Source of the DNA: Ruminococcus sp.
GTDB taxonomy: Bacteria > Bacillota > Clostridia > Oscillospirales > Ruminococcaceae
Direction: 5' to 3'
DNA length: 64,000 bases
NCBI RefSeq assembly: GCF_017549005.1
Contig: NZ_JAFYYT010000037.1
Span: forward strand, 62,001-126,000
Shown here: positions 49,944 to 57,794 of the stretch, in pieces
How the letters are laid out: each line of letters begins with the position of its first letter
Position numbering within the stretch: position 1 is the first letter of the stretch
The notes under the pieces: generated by a model
Databases searched by the model: none
What the model was told of the DNA's origin: nothing
What the model saw: the letters and a program-made list of their open reading frames with translations, nothing else
Position numbers and translations under genes: made by a program

Positions 49944-52058
49944 ATGAGATCAAAGATTTTCAGCAAAGTCACAGGCGCAGCTGTTTCCGCAGCGCTGCTC
50001 CTTTCGTCCGTTCCCTTCGCCGCTTCGGCAGCAGACGATCAGAAGCTCGGCAAGATCGGCGGTTTTGACTATGAGATGTGGAACATGAACTGTGCAGGTG
50101 AAATAGAATACGAACCGGGCGAGAGCACTTTTACCTGTAAATGGTCAAACATAGATAACTGCCTTGCAATGATGGGCAGAAAGTATGACACGTCCAAAAA
50201 GAATTACTATGACTTTGGCAGGATATCACTTACATATGATATCGACATTACACCGCAAGGCAATGCGACATACGGCGCATACGGCTGGACGCGTAACCCG
50301 CTTTCCGAGTACTATATTGTCGAAGGCTGGGGCAACTGGAGACCATGCCCGGATTCAAAAGATCATTACGCCGGTTCTTCAACCGTTAACGGTCACGAAT
50401 ACGACGTATTCCGTTATTACCGCTATAATCAGCCATCTATCATGGGAACAATGAGCTTTCCCACTTACTACTGCGTAAGAAAGGAAAGCGCCATAGAGGA
50501 TAATGTGCTCAACCAGGTAACGGATTCTATTGACATTACCAAGCATTTCAAGTCTATGGAGGCTCTCGGCTTCGATCTTTCTGGAGAGCTGTATGAAACA
50601 ATGTTTTATGTTGAAGGCTACAGATCAAGCGGAAGTGCTCAGCTGAAAAAACTTCATTTCGGCAGCGGCATGGACACCACTCCCCTGAAGATAGATCCAC
50701 GCAAGTACTGTGAAGAAGTTAACGCCATAGCTGACGCTTACGGCTACATATACAAATACGATTTTGATTACAGTATATATGACTGGCAGCCTCGTGTTGA
50801 CGAGAAACTGAAACTAAGTCAGATAAGCTACAAGGGCGGCGGCTCGATGAGTGTTTCCGGGCGCACTTCATCATGGCAGGGACCTGTTTTCCCGATTTCC
50901 AGATCAAACTTATTTGCAGGAGATTGCTACAGCATAGGCGCTGTTGTTATGCAGTGTGAAACCGAAAAAGCTGATTTTTCCATTGTATGCCAGTATCTTG
51001 ACGAAAACGGTCAGTATCAGTTTGAAAATGTCGCAGAGGTCAAAGCTTACACAGGAGTATGGACAGATCTTTCCAACACCTGCTACAAAATACCGGAAAA
51101 TGCCAGAAACTTCTCATTCTTTATCGAAACTCCAGATTATGTCGGAGATTTCTATGTTGACAGTGCATACACAGCCTTAGACGGCGTCGAAGCTTATGCA
51201 CGTTTTGCTCCAGACCCTGTTCCGACTTTACGCGGTGATATCAACTGCGACGGTCTCATAGACGTATTTGACCTTGCTTCGTTCAGAAAGGGACTGCTCG
51301 GCATGATATCAGGCAAAGGAAAAGCTCCTGCAAACTCCGACATAAACGAAGACGGCATGATAAACGTTGCAGACCTTGTATGCCTGCAAAGATATCTTCT
51401 CGGCGCCGAAAAGTTCCCTGATACTGCAGCAGAAACGACTACCACAACCACTTCCACAACAACAACACCACCAACAACAACTACTACTACCACGTCTGCT
51501 TCATCAACGACTTTCAAAACGACCGAAAAGAAAACTTCAACTACTACATCACAGAGCACAACGACTACACCTGCTGCAACAACGACCACAACTACAACAG
51601 CGGAAAAGGACTCCTATGAGTTCAATGCTCAGTATATAAACACAAACGGAGAATATGACAGTACCTACCCTATGACAACAATCATAACAAACCGCGACGA
51701 GCTTGACAGCTATATGACCGATTATATGGAATCTTTGCGAATCAATCCTCTTTTCTCATATTCATTCGATGCGGAAACATTTTTAAAGAACTCCGATAAT
51801 TATACTGATGAATGGTTCAGCAGCAACAAGCTTGTCGTTGTACTCTTGCGTGAAGCATTCTTAGCTCGCGACATCCATAAGGTAGCTTACATCAATAAGG
51901 ACGAAGTCGGAATTGAACGCCTTAAAAACGGCGGCGATATGGTTTGCTCTTACTGGCACATTTTTATTGAAGTTGATAAGGACGCCGAAATAAATGATGA
52001 TCTTAAAGTAAGTGTTACAGATTCACCCGATATGGATCTTCGCTATCCATTTGGTTAA
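49944..52058 (+). CDS. Secreted GH11 xylanase with CBM22, internal dockerin and unknown C-terminal domain
   Basis: A 704-residue exported xylanase. Signal peptide (1-30); GH11 jelly roll (about 40-240) with nucleophile E122 in NPLSEYYIV, the WRP thumb base, QPSIMGT and acid/base E224 in YVEGYRSSG; a CBM22/CBM4-like module (about 268-415, YKGGGSMSVSGR to FYVDSAY); dockerin (about 429-491, both loops intact, GDINCDGLID and SDINEDGMIN); a Thr/Ser linker (497-553); and a C-terminal domain (about 557-704) I do not recognise, which resembles PrcB-type domains in its strand pattern and has SYWHIFIEVDKD. The dockerin is therefore internal. AAAAAGGAGTG precedes the ATG. Confidence 0.93.
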   Translation: MRSKIFSKVTGAAVSAALLLSSVPFAASAADDQKLGKIGGFDYEMWNMNCAGEIEYEPGESTFTCKWSNIDNCLAMMGRKYDTSKKNYYDFGRISLTYDIDITPQGNATYGAYGWTRNPLSEYYIVEGWGNWRPCPDSKDHYAGSSTVNGHEYDVFRYYRYNQPSIMGTMSFPTYYCVRKESAIEDNVLNQVTDSIDITKHFKSMEALGFDLSGELYETMFYVEGYRSSGSAQLKKLHFGSGMDTTPLKIDPRKYCEEVNAIADAYGYIYKYDFDYSIYDWQPRVDEKLKLSQISYKGGGSMSVSGRTSSWQGPVFPISRSNLFAGDCYSIGAVVMQCETEKADFSIVCQYLDENGQYQFENVAEVKAYTGVWTDLSNTCYKIPENARNFSFFIETPDYVGDFYVDSAYTALDGVEAYARFAPDPVPTLRGDINCDGLIDVFDLASFRKGLLGMISGKGKAPANSDINEDGMINVADLVCLQRYLLGAEKFPDTAAETTTTTTSTTTTPPTTTTTTTSASSTTFKTTEKKTSTTTSQSTTTTPAATTTTTTTAEKDSYEFNAQYINTNGEYDSTYPMTTIITNRDELDSYMTDYMESLRINPLFSYSFDAETFLKNSDNYTDEWFSSNKLVVVLLREAFLARDIHKVAYINKDEVGIERLKNGGDMVCSYWHIFIEVDKDAEINDDLKVSVTDSPDMDLRYPFG

Positions 52059-52076
52059 ACTAATATTACCATAAAA

Positions 52077-52110
52077 GCAAAGCAGAGCTCTTAAGAGCTC
52101 TGCTTTTCAC
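52077..52110. terminator. Bidirectional terminator
   Basis: A fully palindromic stem AAAGCAGAGCTCTT/AAGAGCTCTGCTTT (52079-52106) without a loop gap, flanked by A and T tracts. It ends GH11 on plus and the HIT gene on minus. Confidence 0.85.
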
Positions 52111-52518
52111 TCATATCATTGATATTTTTCGGAAAATATCTTCCGTTTCATGTACAGCGCCCTCAAAATGAGGCCATGCGTCAATATTGTCTCCGTTTTT
52201 TCTCGGGATAATATGTATATGAAAGTGAGGAACGGACTGCCCTGCGCTCTCATCGCTTGCATTCAGCAGATTTACGCCGCTGTACCCGCATTTTTCAACA
52301 AGGTGGAGCGCGACCTTTTTCACAGTTTTCATAAGATATGAAAGTTCCTCTTCACCGCAGTCGAGGATATTTTTTGCGTGTTTTTTCGGTATCACAAGGA
52401 TATGTCCGTCAACGTCCCCGGCTGTATCCATAAAAGCTAAGGTATGCTCGTCATCAAAAACCTTCATGGAAGGCAGGGAACCGCCTGCGATACTGCAAAA
52501 AATACAGTTATTCATCAT
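52111..52518 (-). CDS. HIT-family nucleotide hydrolase/transferase
   Basis: A 135-residue histidine-triad protein of the Hint/HinT-YcfF type, which hydrolyses AMP-lysine or other nucleoside phosphoramidates. NCIFCSIAGGSLPS at the start, VDGHILVIPKKHAKNI and the triad HFHIHIIPR (about 98-106) are intact, with Cys pair CIFC as a possible zinc site. Two ATGs are adjacent at the start; the second (52515) has better spacing from AAGGAG. It is convergent with the GH11 gene and has no functional link to it that I can see. Confidence 0.93.
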   Translation of the reverse strand: MMNNCIFCSIAGGSLPSMKVFDDEHTLAFMDTAGDVDGHILVIPKKHAKNILDCGEEELSYLMKTVKKVALHLVEKCGYSGVNLLNASDESAGQSVPHFHIHIIPRKNGDNIDAWPHFEGAVHETEDIFRKISMI

Positions 52519-52548
52519 TATTTCTCCTTTATATCCGTAAAATCAAAG

Positions 52549-52584
52549 AAAAGCCATAGTACCCGGAAATACTATGGCTTTTTT
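52549..52584. terminator. Terminator between M23 and HIT genes
   Basis: AAAAGCCATAGTA (52549-52561), CCCGGAAA, TACTATGGCTTTT (52570-52582) with T tracts on both strands. It ends the M23-dockerin transcript on minus. Confidence 0.88.
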
Positions 52585-52602
52585 ATCCGTAAAGCTGTAA
52601 TG

Positions 52603-53940
52603 TCAGTTTGAAGCGCTGATTATCGCTTTTTTCATCTCAACGAGGTCAAAAACATCGGAATTTCCGTCCTTATTGAGATCGGAAGCCTCAAACTGAGCCT
52701 TTGTGAAGTCCCCTGACTTTTTAAGCAGATGATCCTGCAAAATAACGAGATCGGCCGTATCGAGCTTTTTGTCGCCGTTAAGATCTCCTGCAACGGTCTC
52801 GGTATTTGCCGTATTTCCGCTGCCCTTGCCGATTATGAAATCACTCTTCACAAGCTCGAACTTGCCGCCGTTCTTATCCTCGGCAATGATCTTGTAGGTG
52901 TAATCGCCGTCATTAAGGGCGTTGAACACGATATTCCTGTCAAAATACGAGGAAAGGTCGTATTTTACCGCATTCGGAGCAGCTTCCGCATACTGGCTCG
53001 TAGCTTCTCCGTTCCGGAAATAAACTCCGCCGTAAACTTTCGTAATGCTGAAGTTGGAAGTAATGACTCCCTTTATGGAGAATACCTTTCCTTTGGCGAT
53101 TGTACCTGTAGGAGAGGTAGCTCCCGTTATTTTCATATCGGACTTCATATCCTCTTTCTTCTGCATATAAGCCATTGAAGAAAAGCCGCTCTTGCCGTTG
53201 TACTCAACGTGAGCCCACTCGCCGTTTCCCTTTGTTACGGTAAATTCAGCTCCTGCAGGTATCTCTCCCACAACTGCCGAGCTGGTACTGTGACCTGCCC
53301 TGATATTGAGAACTGTCACAACTCCCTTTGTAGTGTAAAGTCCTGCACAGTCGGCAGTACAGCTGCAATCGTTCTCCACAGCTGTCGGAGGAGCCACAGT
53401 CGTTCCGCCGCCCACATTGTCTGAATATGTGAAATAAGACAGCGGATCGTAGTATGTTTTCGCAGGCCAGCCTGACGATAAACTTGTGCATATTCCGAAG
53501 TGCAGATGATTTCCCGAGGAATTGCCGGTACTTCCGACCTTAGCAATGATATCGCCCTGTTTTACAGCCGCACCGCCGCTTACGAGAAGCTGCGAAGCAT
53601 GGGCGTAGAAGGTATAAACTCCCAGATCAGCATGATAGATTATGACCGTGTAGCCGTAACCGTCCTTCCATTCCGCGGAAGTGACCTGACCGCCGTATGC
53701 TGCAAAAATACTGGTTCCGCCGTTTGCTTCGATGTCGATACCGTTGTGATATCCAGAAGCATCGCTGATATTGCGGTTAGCGTCAAAATAAGTGGTTATG
53801 TTTTTGTACTGCGGCTCAGTAGGCCATACAGCATATACGGCTGCATAAACTTTATTGGCCGAAGGAAGCCTTATCTGTGCTGTGAATATCAATGCTATGG
53901 CAACAAGGACAGCCGAAGCTCTCCTGATAGTATTTTTCAT
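52603..53940 (-). CDS. Secreted M23 peptidase with SH3 and dockerin domains
   Basis: A 445-residue exported protein. Signal peptide (1-34); LytM/M23 metallopeptidase domain (about 42-165) with zinc ligands H65 and D69 in YHNGIDI, H114 in YAHAS and H145/H147 in GNHLHFG; a bacterial SH3-like domain (about 203-260, VTVLNIRAGHSTSS and GKSGFSSMAYM); an Ig-like segment (about 270-370) and a C-terminal dockerin (about 384-442, loops GDLNGDKKLDTADL and SDLNKDGNSDVFDL). M23 enzymes cut peptide crosslinks of peptidoglycan. A dockerin on such an enzyme suggests scaffoldin-bound cell-wall remodelling. GGAG lies eight bases before the ATG. Confidence 0.93.
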   Translation of the reverse strand: MKNTIRRASAVLVAIALIFTAQIRLPSANKVYAAVYAVWPTEPQYKNITTYFDANRNISDASGYHNGIDIEANGGTSIFAAYGGQVTSAEWKDGYGYTVIIYHADLGVYTFYAHASQLLVSGGAAVKQGDIIAKVGSTGNSSGNHLHFGICTSLSSGWPAKTYYDPLSYFTYSDNVGGGTTVAPPTAVENDCSCTADCAGLYTTKGVVTVLNIRAGHSTSSAVVGEIPAGAEFTVTKGNGEWAHVEYNGKSGFSSMAYMQKKEDMKSDMKITGATSPTGTIAKGKVFSIKGVITSNFSITKVYGGVYFRNGEATSQYAEAAPNAVKYDLSSYFDRNIVFNALNDGDYTYKIIAEDKNGGKFELVKSDFIIGKGSGNTANTETVAGDLNGDKKLDTADLVILQDHLLKKSGDFTKAQFEASDLNKDGNSDVFDLVEMKKAIISASN

Positions 53941-54065
53941 ATGTAAAACTCCTTTTTAAGAGGCAGATTCAATTGTCCGAAATACATATTACCATATTTT
54001 CACAAAAAAGTCAATCCGCGCTCACATGACGCTCCCCTTTCGGAGCTGTGTAAACGTAAAAACTC

Positions 54066-54094
54066 TTGACTTTTGTATCAAAATGAGCTAAAAT
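54066..54094 (+). promoter_or_regulatory. Sigma-A-type promoter of the HMA gene
   Basis: TTGACT (54066-54071), 17 bases, TAAAAT (54089-54094), 39 bases before the ATG. Confidence 0.65.
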
Positions 54095-54133
54095 TAATTC
54101 GTAATTATATGCTAACCGGAAGGAGTTTTATAT

Positions 54134-54385
54134 ATGTTCAAAACTACTATAAAGATCGATGGCATGATGTGCAATATGTGCGAGGCTCACGTAAATGATG
54201 CCGTTCGTGCAGCTGTTTCCGCTTCAAAGGTGAATTCTTCCCACAAAAAGGGCATAACAGAGGTCATTACCGACAAAGAACCGGATGAGACAGTCCTCAG
54301 GGAGGCTGTTGAAAAAGACGGATATAAGGTCCTCGGAATAACCACTGAGCCCTATGAGAAAAAAGGACTTTTCGGCAGAAAATAA
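54134..54385 (+). CDS. Heavy-metal-associated (HMA) domain protein
   Basis: An 83-residue ferredoxin-fold protein. KIDGMMCNMCEAHV (about 7-20) has the CxxC metal site of the HMA family, where both Cys bind Cu(I), Zn or similar. KKGITEVITDKE and AVEKDGYKVLGI follow the family pattern, although the middle is longer than in CopZ and contains a Lys-rich segment. It could be a copper chaperone, but there is no copper ATPase beside it; the P-type ATPase at 58.7 kb lacks HMA and CPC motifs. AAGGAG precedes the ATG. Confidence 0.88.
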   Translation: MFKTTIKIDGMMCNMCEAHVNDAVRAAVSASKVNSSHKKGITEVITDKEPDETVLREAVEKDGYKVLGITTEPYEKKGLFGRK

Positions 54386-54482
54386 CTTCATACAGCTGCG
54401 GCTGAAGCTTTGCCCGTCAGAAAAAGGGCAGCAGCATCTCCTTTTTGAAATTGCTTTTTCACTATAGGGTCAAAATCGGCTC

Positions 54483-54544
54483 AAATTAAACGGAAAACCG
54501 TTTAATAAGAAAAAATAATTTTCAACTTTGTAGGAATGCACAAA
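54483..54544. repeat. Dispersed intergenic repeat, copy B
   Basis: Matches 20633-20695 at about 57 of 63 positions by my count (one indel, one substitution in the hairpin loop and a four-base block). The AAACGG-AAAA-CCGTTT hairpin is perfect here. It ends about 40 bases before the ATG at 54585, so it could lie in a promoter or leader. Confidence 0.8.
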
Positions 54545-54584
54545 TCAAACTGATAAAAATTGTTGGCATTTAACAGGAGCAGTC

Positions 54585-55481
54585 ATGGATACACTAAAAA
54601 CCGAAGAATTTATAAAAGCTAATGCAAGACCGCTTGAAAAAGCGCTTTTCAACTATTATTTCGGAAACGGAACTCGTCAGCAGGTAGTTCATAGAGTCAT
54701 GGAATTTCAGAACGACGACTGCGGCTTCGGAAACGCTATCGAGCCCGACTGCTGGAACCCGAACTCCACACCCATCGCCACGAACGACGCTGTATTCACT
54801 CTTTTCAGAGTGGGAGCTCTCGATGAGAAAAGCAGAATGACCGACAGGATAGTTCATTATCTCAGCTCGCACGACTCCTTTGACGAGGAAAAGAAGCGCT
54901 GGCTTTTTGCGATAGACAGCAATAAGGACTTCCCTCATGCAGTATGGTGGGAGAAGCAGGGGGACGGCATAAGAGCTTTCAATCCTTCTGTATCACTTGC
55001 TGCGTTTATGTGCTGTTTCTGCGAGGAAAAGCAGTTTTACGTTCAGATCTGCCTTGACGCATTTAATGAAATTGCCGAGCAGAATGAAATGATAGCAGAC
55101 GACCTCAAGTGCTATCTCCTTGCATATGAGCTTATGGAAAGGCATAATATTTCTCTTATCGGCAGCAATTTCAATGCCAAGGCTCTGCTGTGCGAAAAGC
55201 TGGAACAGGTGATATGCAGCGATACTTCAAAATATGCGTCGGAATACGTCCCTAAGCCCTCCGACTTCTTCTGCGGTATGTTCGGACAGTTCATAACCGA
55301 TAAGATACGTCCGCTGATAAAGGCGGAACGGGAGATACTGGCTGAGGTACAGCAGGAGGACGGCGGCTTCGATATCCCGTGGCAGTGGCACACGGACTAT
55401 AAGGAGTTCGCACAGGCAAGAGAAATGTGGAGACCGAGAGTAACACTTGATAAGCTGCTTTTTTACAGATATAATGCCTGA
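54585..55481 (+). CDS. Prenyltransferase/squalene-cyclase repeat-like protein
   Basis: A 298-residue, apparently cytosolic helical protein. FQNDDCGFGNAIEPDCWNPNSTPIATNDAVF (about 42-72) and QQEDGGFDIPWQWHTDYKEF (about 265-284) are the D-G-G-F/C-G-F repeats found in the alpha/alpha toroid of prenyltransferases and terpene cyclases. There is no DxDD cyclase motif and the protein is too short for a squalene cyclase, so it probably binds rather than cyclises a substrate. Such proteins are seen as orphan genes in Firmicutes. It lies after the repeat and is followed by an inverted repeat and the patatin gene. Confidence 0.82.
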   Translation: MDTLKTEEFIKANARPLEKALFNYYFGNGTRQQVVHRVMEFQNDDCGFGNAIEPDCWNPNSTPIATNDAVFTLFRVGALDEKSRMTDRIVHYLSSHDSFDEEKKRWLFAIDSNKDFPHAVWWEKQGDGIRAFNPSVSLAAFMCCFCEEKQFYVQICLDAFNEIAEQNEMIADDLKCYLLAYELMERHNISLIGSNFNAKALLCEKLEQVICSDTSKYASEYVPKPSDFFCGMFGQFITDKIRPLIKAEREILAEVQQEDGGFDIPWQWHTDYKEFAQAREMWRPRVTLDKLLFYRYNA

Positions 55482-55565
55482 GAGTTGTTAGTTATCAGTG
55501 CATTGTCCGGACATTTTCCACTGCTTACTATTTACTGATCACTAATAACTAACTACCGGCAACTC
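55482..55565. repeat. Long imperfect inverted repeat
   Basis: GAGTTG then TTAGTTATCAGTG (55488-55500) pair with CACTAATAACTAA (55540-55552) and CAACTC (55560-55565), 12 of 13 in the main arm. The loop is about 39 bases. The CACTAA-rich text resembles the spacer at 1493-1525 after the palindrome. Confidence 0.5.
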
Positions 55566-55579
55566 ACAAGGAGAAAAAA

Positions 55580-56431
55580 ATGAAATACGGACTTGTTCTT
55601 GAGGGAGGCGCTATGCGCGGTCTTTTTACCGCAGGCGTCATCGACGTCCTCATGGAAAATAATATCAGATTCGACGCGGCTGTGGGAGTTTCAGCAGGCG
55701 CTTGCTTCGGCTGCAACTACAAATCCGGTCAGATCCGCAGAGCCATCCGCTATAATACAAGATTCTGCAGGGACAAACGCTATTGCAGCACCCTTTCCCT
55801 CATAAAAACGGGAGATATGTTCGGAGCGGAGTTCTGCTATCACACTATCCCAGAAAAGCTCGATATATTTGACAAAAAAGCCTTTGATTCTTCGCCTATG
55901 GACTTCTGGGTGGTCTGTACCGACGTTCATACGGGCAAGGCTGTCTATCACAGGTGCGGTCCGATAAACTCGGAGGAAATGGAGTGGATCAGGGCTTCCG
56001 CTTCAATGCCTATCGCTGCGAGGATAGTCGATGTAGGCGGATACAAAATGCTGGACGGCGGCATTTCCGACTCGATACCTTTGAAGTTCATGGAGAGCAG
56101 AGGCTGCGGCAAAAACGTGGTTGTCCTCACTCAGCCACGCGACTACGTTAAAAAGCCTTCGGGCGCAATGAGGCTCATGAAGCTCAAGTACCGCAGATAC
56201 CCCGAGCTTCTGAAAGCCGTTGCCAACAGGCATAAGATGTACAACAGCGAGCTGAAATATATACGCGGCGCCGAGGAAAACGGCTCCGCTTTCGTTATGG
56301 CTCCCCCTGAGAAGCTGCCCGTGGGTCATATCGAACACGACCCCGATGTTATGCGCGAGGTCTACCGCATAGGCAGACGTATTGCCAATGAGAACCTCGA
56401 AGCGCTCAATAGATTTCTTGCAGATGAATAA
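55580..56431 (+). CDS. Patatin-like phospholipase
   Basis: A 283-residue serine hydrolase. The oxyanion loop LVLEGGAMRGLFTAGV (5-20), nucleophile Ser in GVSAGACFG (GxSxG, about 37-45) and the catalytic Asp in MLDGGISDSIPL (about 155-166, DG[GA]) form the Ser-Asp dyad of the patatin/YjjU type. No signal peptide is present, so it acts inside the cell on lipids or acyl esters. CACAAGGAG is close upstream of the ATG. A terminator follows. Confidence 0.93.
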   Translation: MKYGLVLEGGAMRGLFTAGVIDVLMENNIRFDAAVGVSAGACFGCNYKSGQIRRAIRYNTRFCRDKRYCSTLSLIKTGDMFGAEFCYHTIPEKLDIFDKKAFDSSPMDFWVVCTDVHTGKAVYHRCGPINSEEMEWIRASASMPIAARIVDVGGYKMLDGGISDSIPLKFMESRGCGKNVVVLTQPRDYVKKPSGAMRLMKLKYRRYPELLKAVANRHKMYNSELKYIRGAEENGSAFVMAPPEKLPVGHIEHDPDVMREVYRIGRRIANENLEALNRFLADE

Positions 56432-56435
56432 GATC

Positions 56436-56466
56436 AAGACCTGTTCGGCTGAACAGGTCTTTTTTG
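56436..56466 (+). terminator. Terminator of the patatin gene
   Basis: AAGACCTGTTC, GGCT, GAACAGGTCTT then TTTT; also usable by the convergent gene. Confidence 0.9.
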
Positions 56467-57216
56467 CTAATATTTTATTGCTGCGATGTCGGGAGGAGTG
56501 CCGTTTACCATGGCGGAAACAGTATCCGAAAGTCTTTGGCTCAGCTGTTCGCTTTCCTCCTCGTCCCCTGCAAGCTCTAAATATACGGAGGTTCCGTTTA
56601 TTGCAAATTCGGAAAAGAATACTATCCGTTTTATGCCTTTGCTGTTTGGTTTTGATATGGAATAGCCCGTTTTTACTGTTGTTCCGTTTATATCTGCCGT
56701 GCTCTCCTCGCCTGTTATGATACAGTCAGTGAGAGGAAGTCCCATTTTGGCAAGATGTATATGGACATCATCGGCTGTCAGCTCTGTGCGGAGCATTTCC
56801 CCTGTTTCTGATTTGAATACGGCATAAGGGAGACCGTTTTCTTCCGGAACTGCTAATGACGGCAGAAGATCGTGGAGTTCCTCCACGGTAAGACGCCTGT
56901 CTGTGACCTCGTAATCGTATGCGTAACAGGCTTCACCTTTGACATCTGATCTGCCGTATATGAGCTTTTCGCCGCTTTCGAGTAATACGGTGTAGTTTTT
57001 TGATACGAACCAGTTATTGCGTATACCTAAAAAAGCCGCGAATGATATTACAACTGCAAGGCAGGCTGCAAGCGGAAGAAGCCTTTTCACAGCGGCTGTA
57101 ACAGGTGCTTTTCTATTTTTGCGGCTGTACTCCATGATATCGGAGAGCATTCGGCGGTTTGCGGCTTCATCGGGAAGTATCCTGTCCCATGATGCAACGA
57201 TGACGTCATTTTTCAT
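56467..57216 (-). CDS. Membrane anti-sigma-like protein
   Basis: A 249-residue protein with one transmembrane helix at about 44-63 (LLPLAACLAVVISFAAFLGI) after a cytosolic N-terminus without zinc ligands, and an extracytoplasmic domain of about 180 residues with repeats of short strands. Coupled after an ECF sigma gene, it should be its anti-sigma factor, of a different family from the zinc-finger type at 20.7 kb. I start at the ATG at 57216, which overlaps the sigma-gene stop by 11 bases and has GGTGAG seven bases upstream; a GTG at 57228 is an alternative. Confidence 0.85.
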   Translation of the reverse strand: MKNDVIVASWDRILPDEAANRRMLSDIMEYSRKNRKAPVTAAVKRLLPLAACLAVVISFAAFLGIRNNWFVSKNYTVLLESGEKLIYGRSDVKGEACYAYDYEVTDRRLTVEELHDLLPSLAVPEENGLPYAVFKSETGEMLRTELTADDVHIHLAKMGLPLTDCIITGEESTADINGTTVKTGYSISKPNSKGIKRIVFFSEFAINGTSVYLELAGDEEESEQLSQRLSDTVSAMVNGTPPDIAAIKY

Positions 57217-57703
57217 TGAAATACTCACCTAACCTTTCCTTGAGAAGTCCGCGGGCTTCGTGAAGATGATTACGCACAGTCGATCCCGGCTTTTTGAGGA
57301 TTTCGGCGATCTCGGCACTGTTATAGCCCTCGTAGTAATACAGGTATATCACCGTCTTGTACTTGTCGGGGAGCTCCATAACAGCTTCGAGAACTTCGTC
57401 CGTTTCAATGCTGTCCCCTGTCCGGAGCTCTGTGTGTTCGTCGATATCCTCACATTTCCGCCGCCAGTGTTTCAGCTCGTCCTTGCAGATGTTGGCAGCC
57501 GTCCTTATGAGCCAGGCTTTTTCATGCTCAGCGCTTTTGAACCAAGGCCCTTTGTTTATGAGCCTGTAAAAGGTCTCCTGTACTGCGTCTTCCGTGTCCG
57601 CGGGATTTTTCATATAGGCATAGCAGACGCGGTATACGGTCTTGCTGTGCCGTTCGTATAATTCTTCTATTTCCTTGTCCGTACGCAACAAAGATCTGAA
57701 CAT
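57206..57703 (-). CDS. ECF-type RNA polymerase sigma factor
   Basis: A 165-residue group IV sigma factor. Region 2 (about 14-80) reads YERHSKTVYRVCYAYMKNPADTEDAVQETFYRL and WLIRTAANICKDELKH; region 4 (about 105-160) reads LPDKYKTVIYLYYYEGYNSAEIAEILKKPGSTVRNHLHEARGLLKERL-type helix-turn-helix. I choose the ATG at 57703 with AAAGGGGG upstream over the GTG six codons earlier, which would translate the ribosome site. A weak ECF-like promoter (CGACAC, 15 bases, CGTATT) lies just before. Confidence 0.9.
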   Translation of the reverse strand: MFRSLLRTDKEIEELYERHSKTVYRVCYAYMKNPADTEDAVQETFYRLINKGPWFKSAEHEKAWLIRTAANICKDELKHWRRKCEDIDEHTELRTGDSIETDEVLEAVMELPDKYKTVIYLYYYEGYNSAEIAEILKKPGSTVRNHLHEARGLLKERLGEYFNEK

Positions 57704-57725
57704 CGTCCCGCCCCCTTTCACTCAT

Positions 57726-57752
57726 AATACGATCGAGACCGCCGAAGTGTCG
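57726..57752 (-). promoter_or_regulatory. Weak candidate ECF promoter
   Basis: On minus CGACAC (57752-57747), 15 bases, CGTATT (57731-57726), 22 bases before the sigma-factor ATG. Confidence 0.35.
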
Positions 57753-57762
57753 GATAAATTTA

Positions 57763-57792
57763 AAAAGCGGCGAAATGTTCGCCGCTTTTAAC
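57763..57792 (-). terminator. Terminator downstream of bioY
   Basis: AAAAGCGGCGAA, ATG loop, TTCGCCGCTTTT, then TTAAATTT on minus. It lies about 180 bases past the bioY stop, with the structured element between. Confidence 0.75.
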
Positions 57793-57794
57793 TG

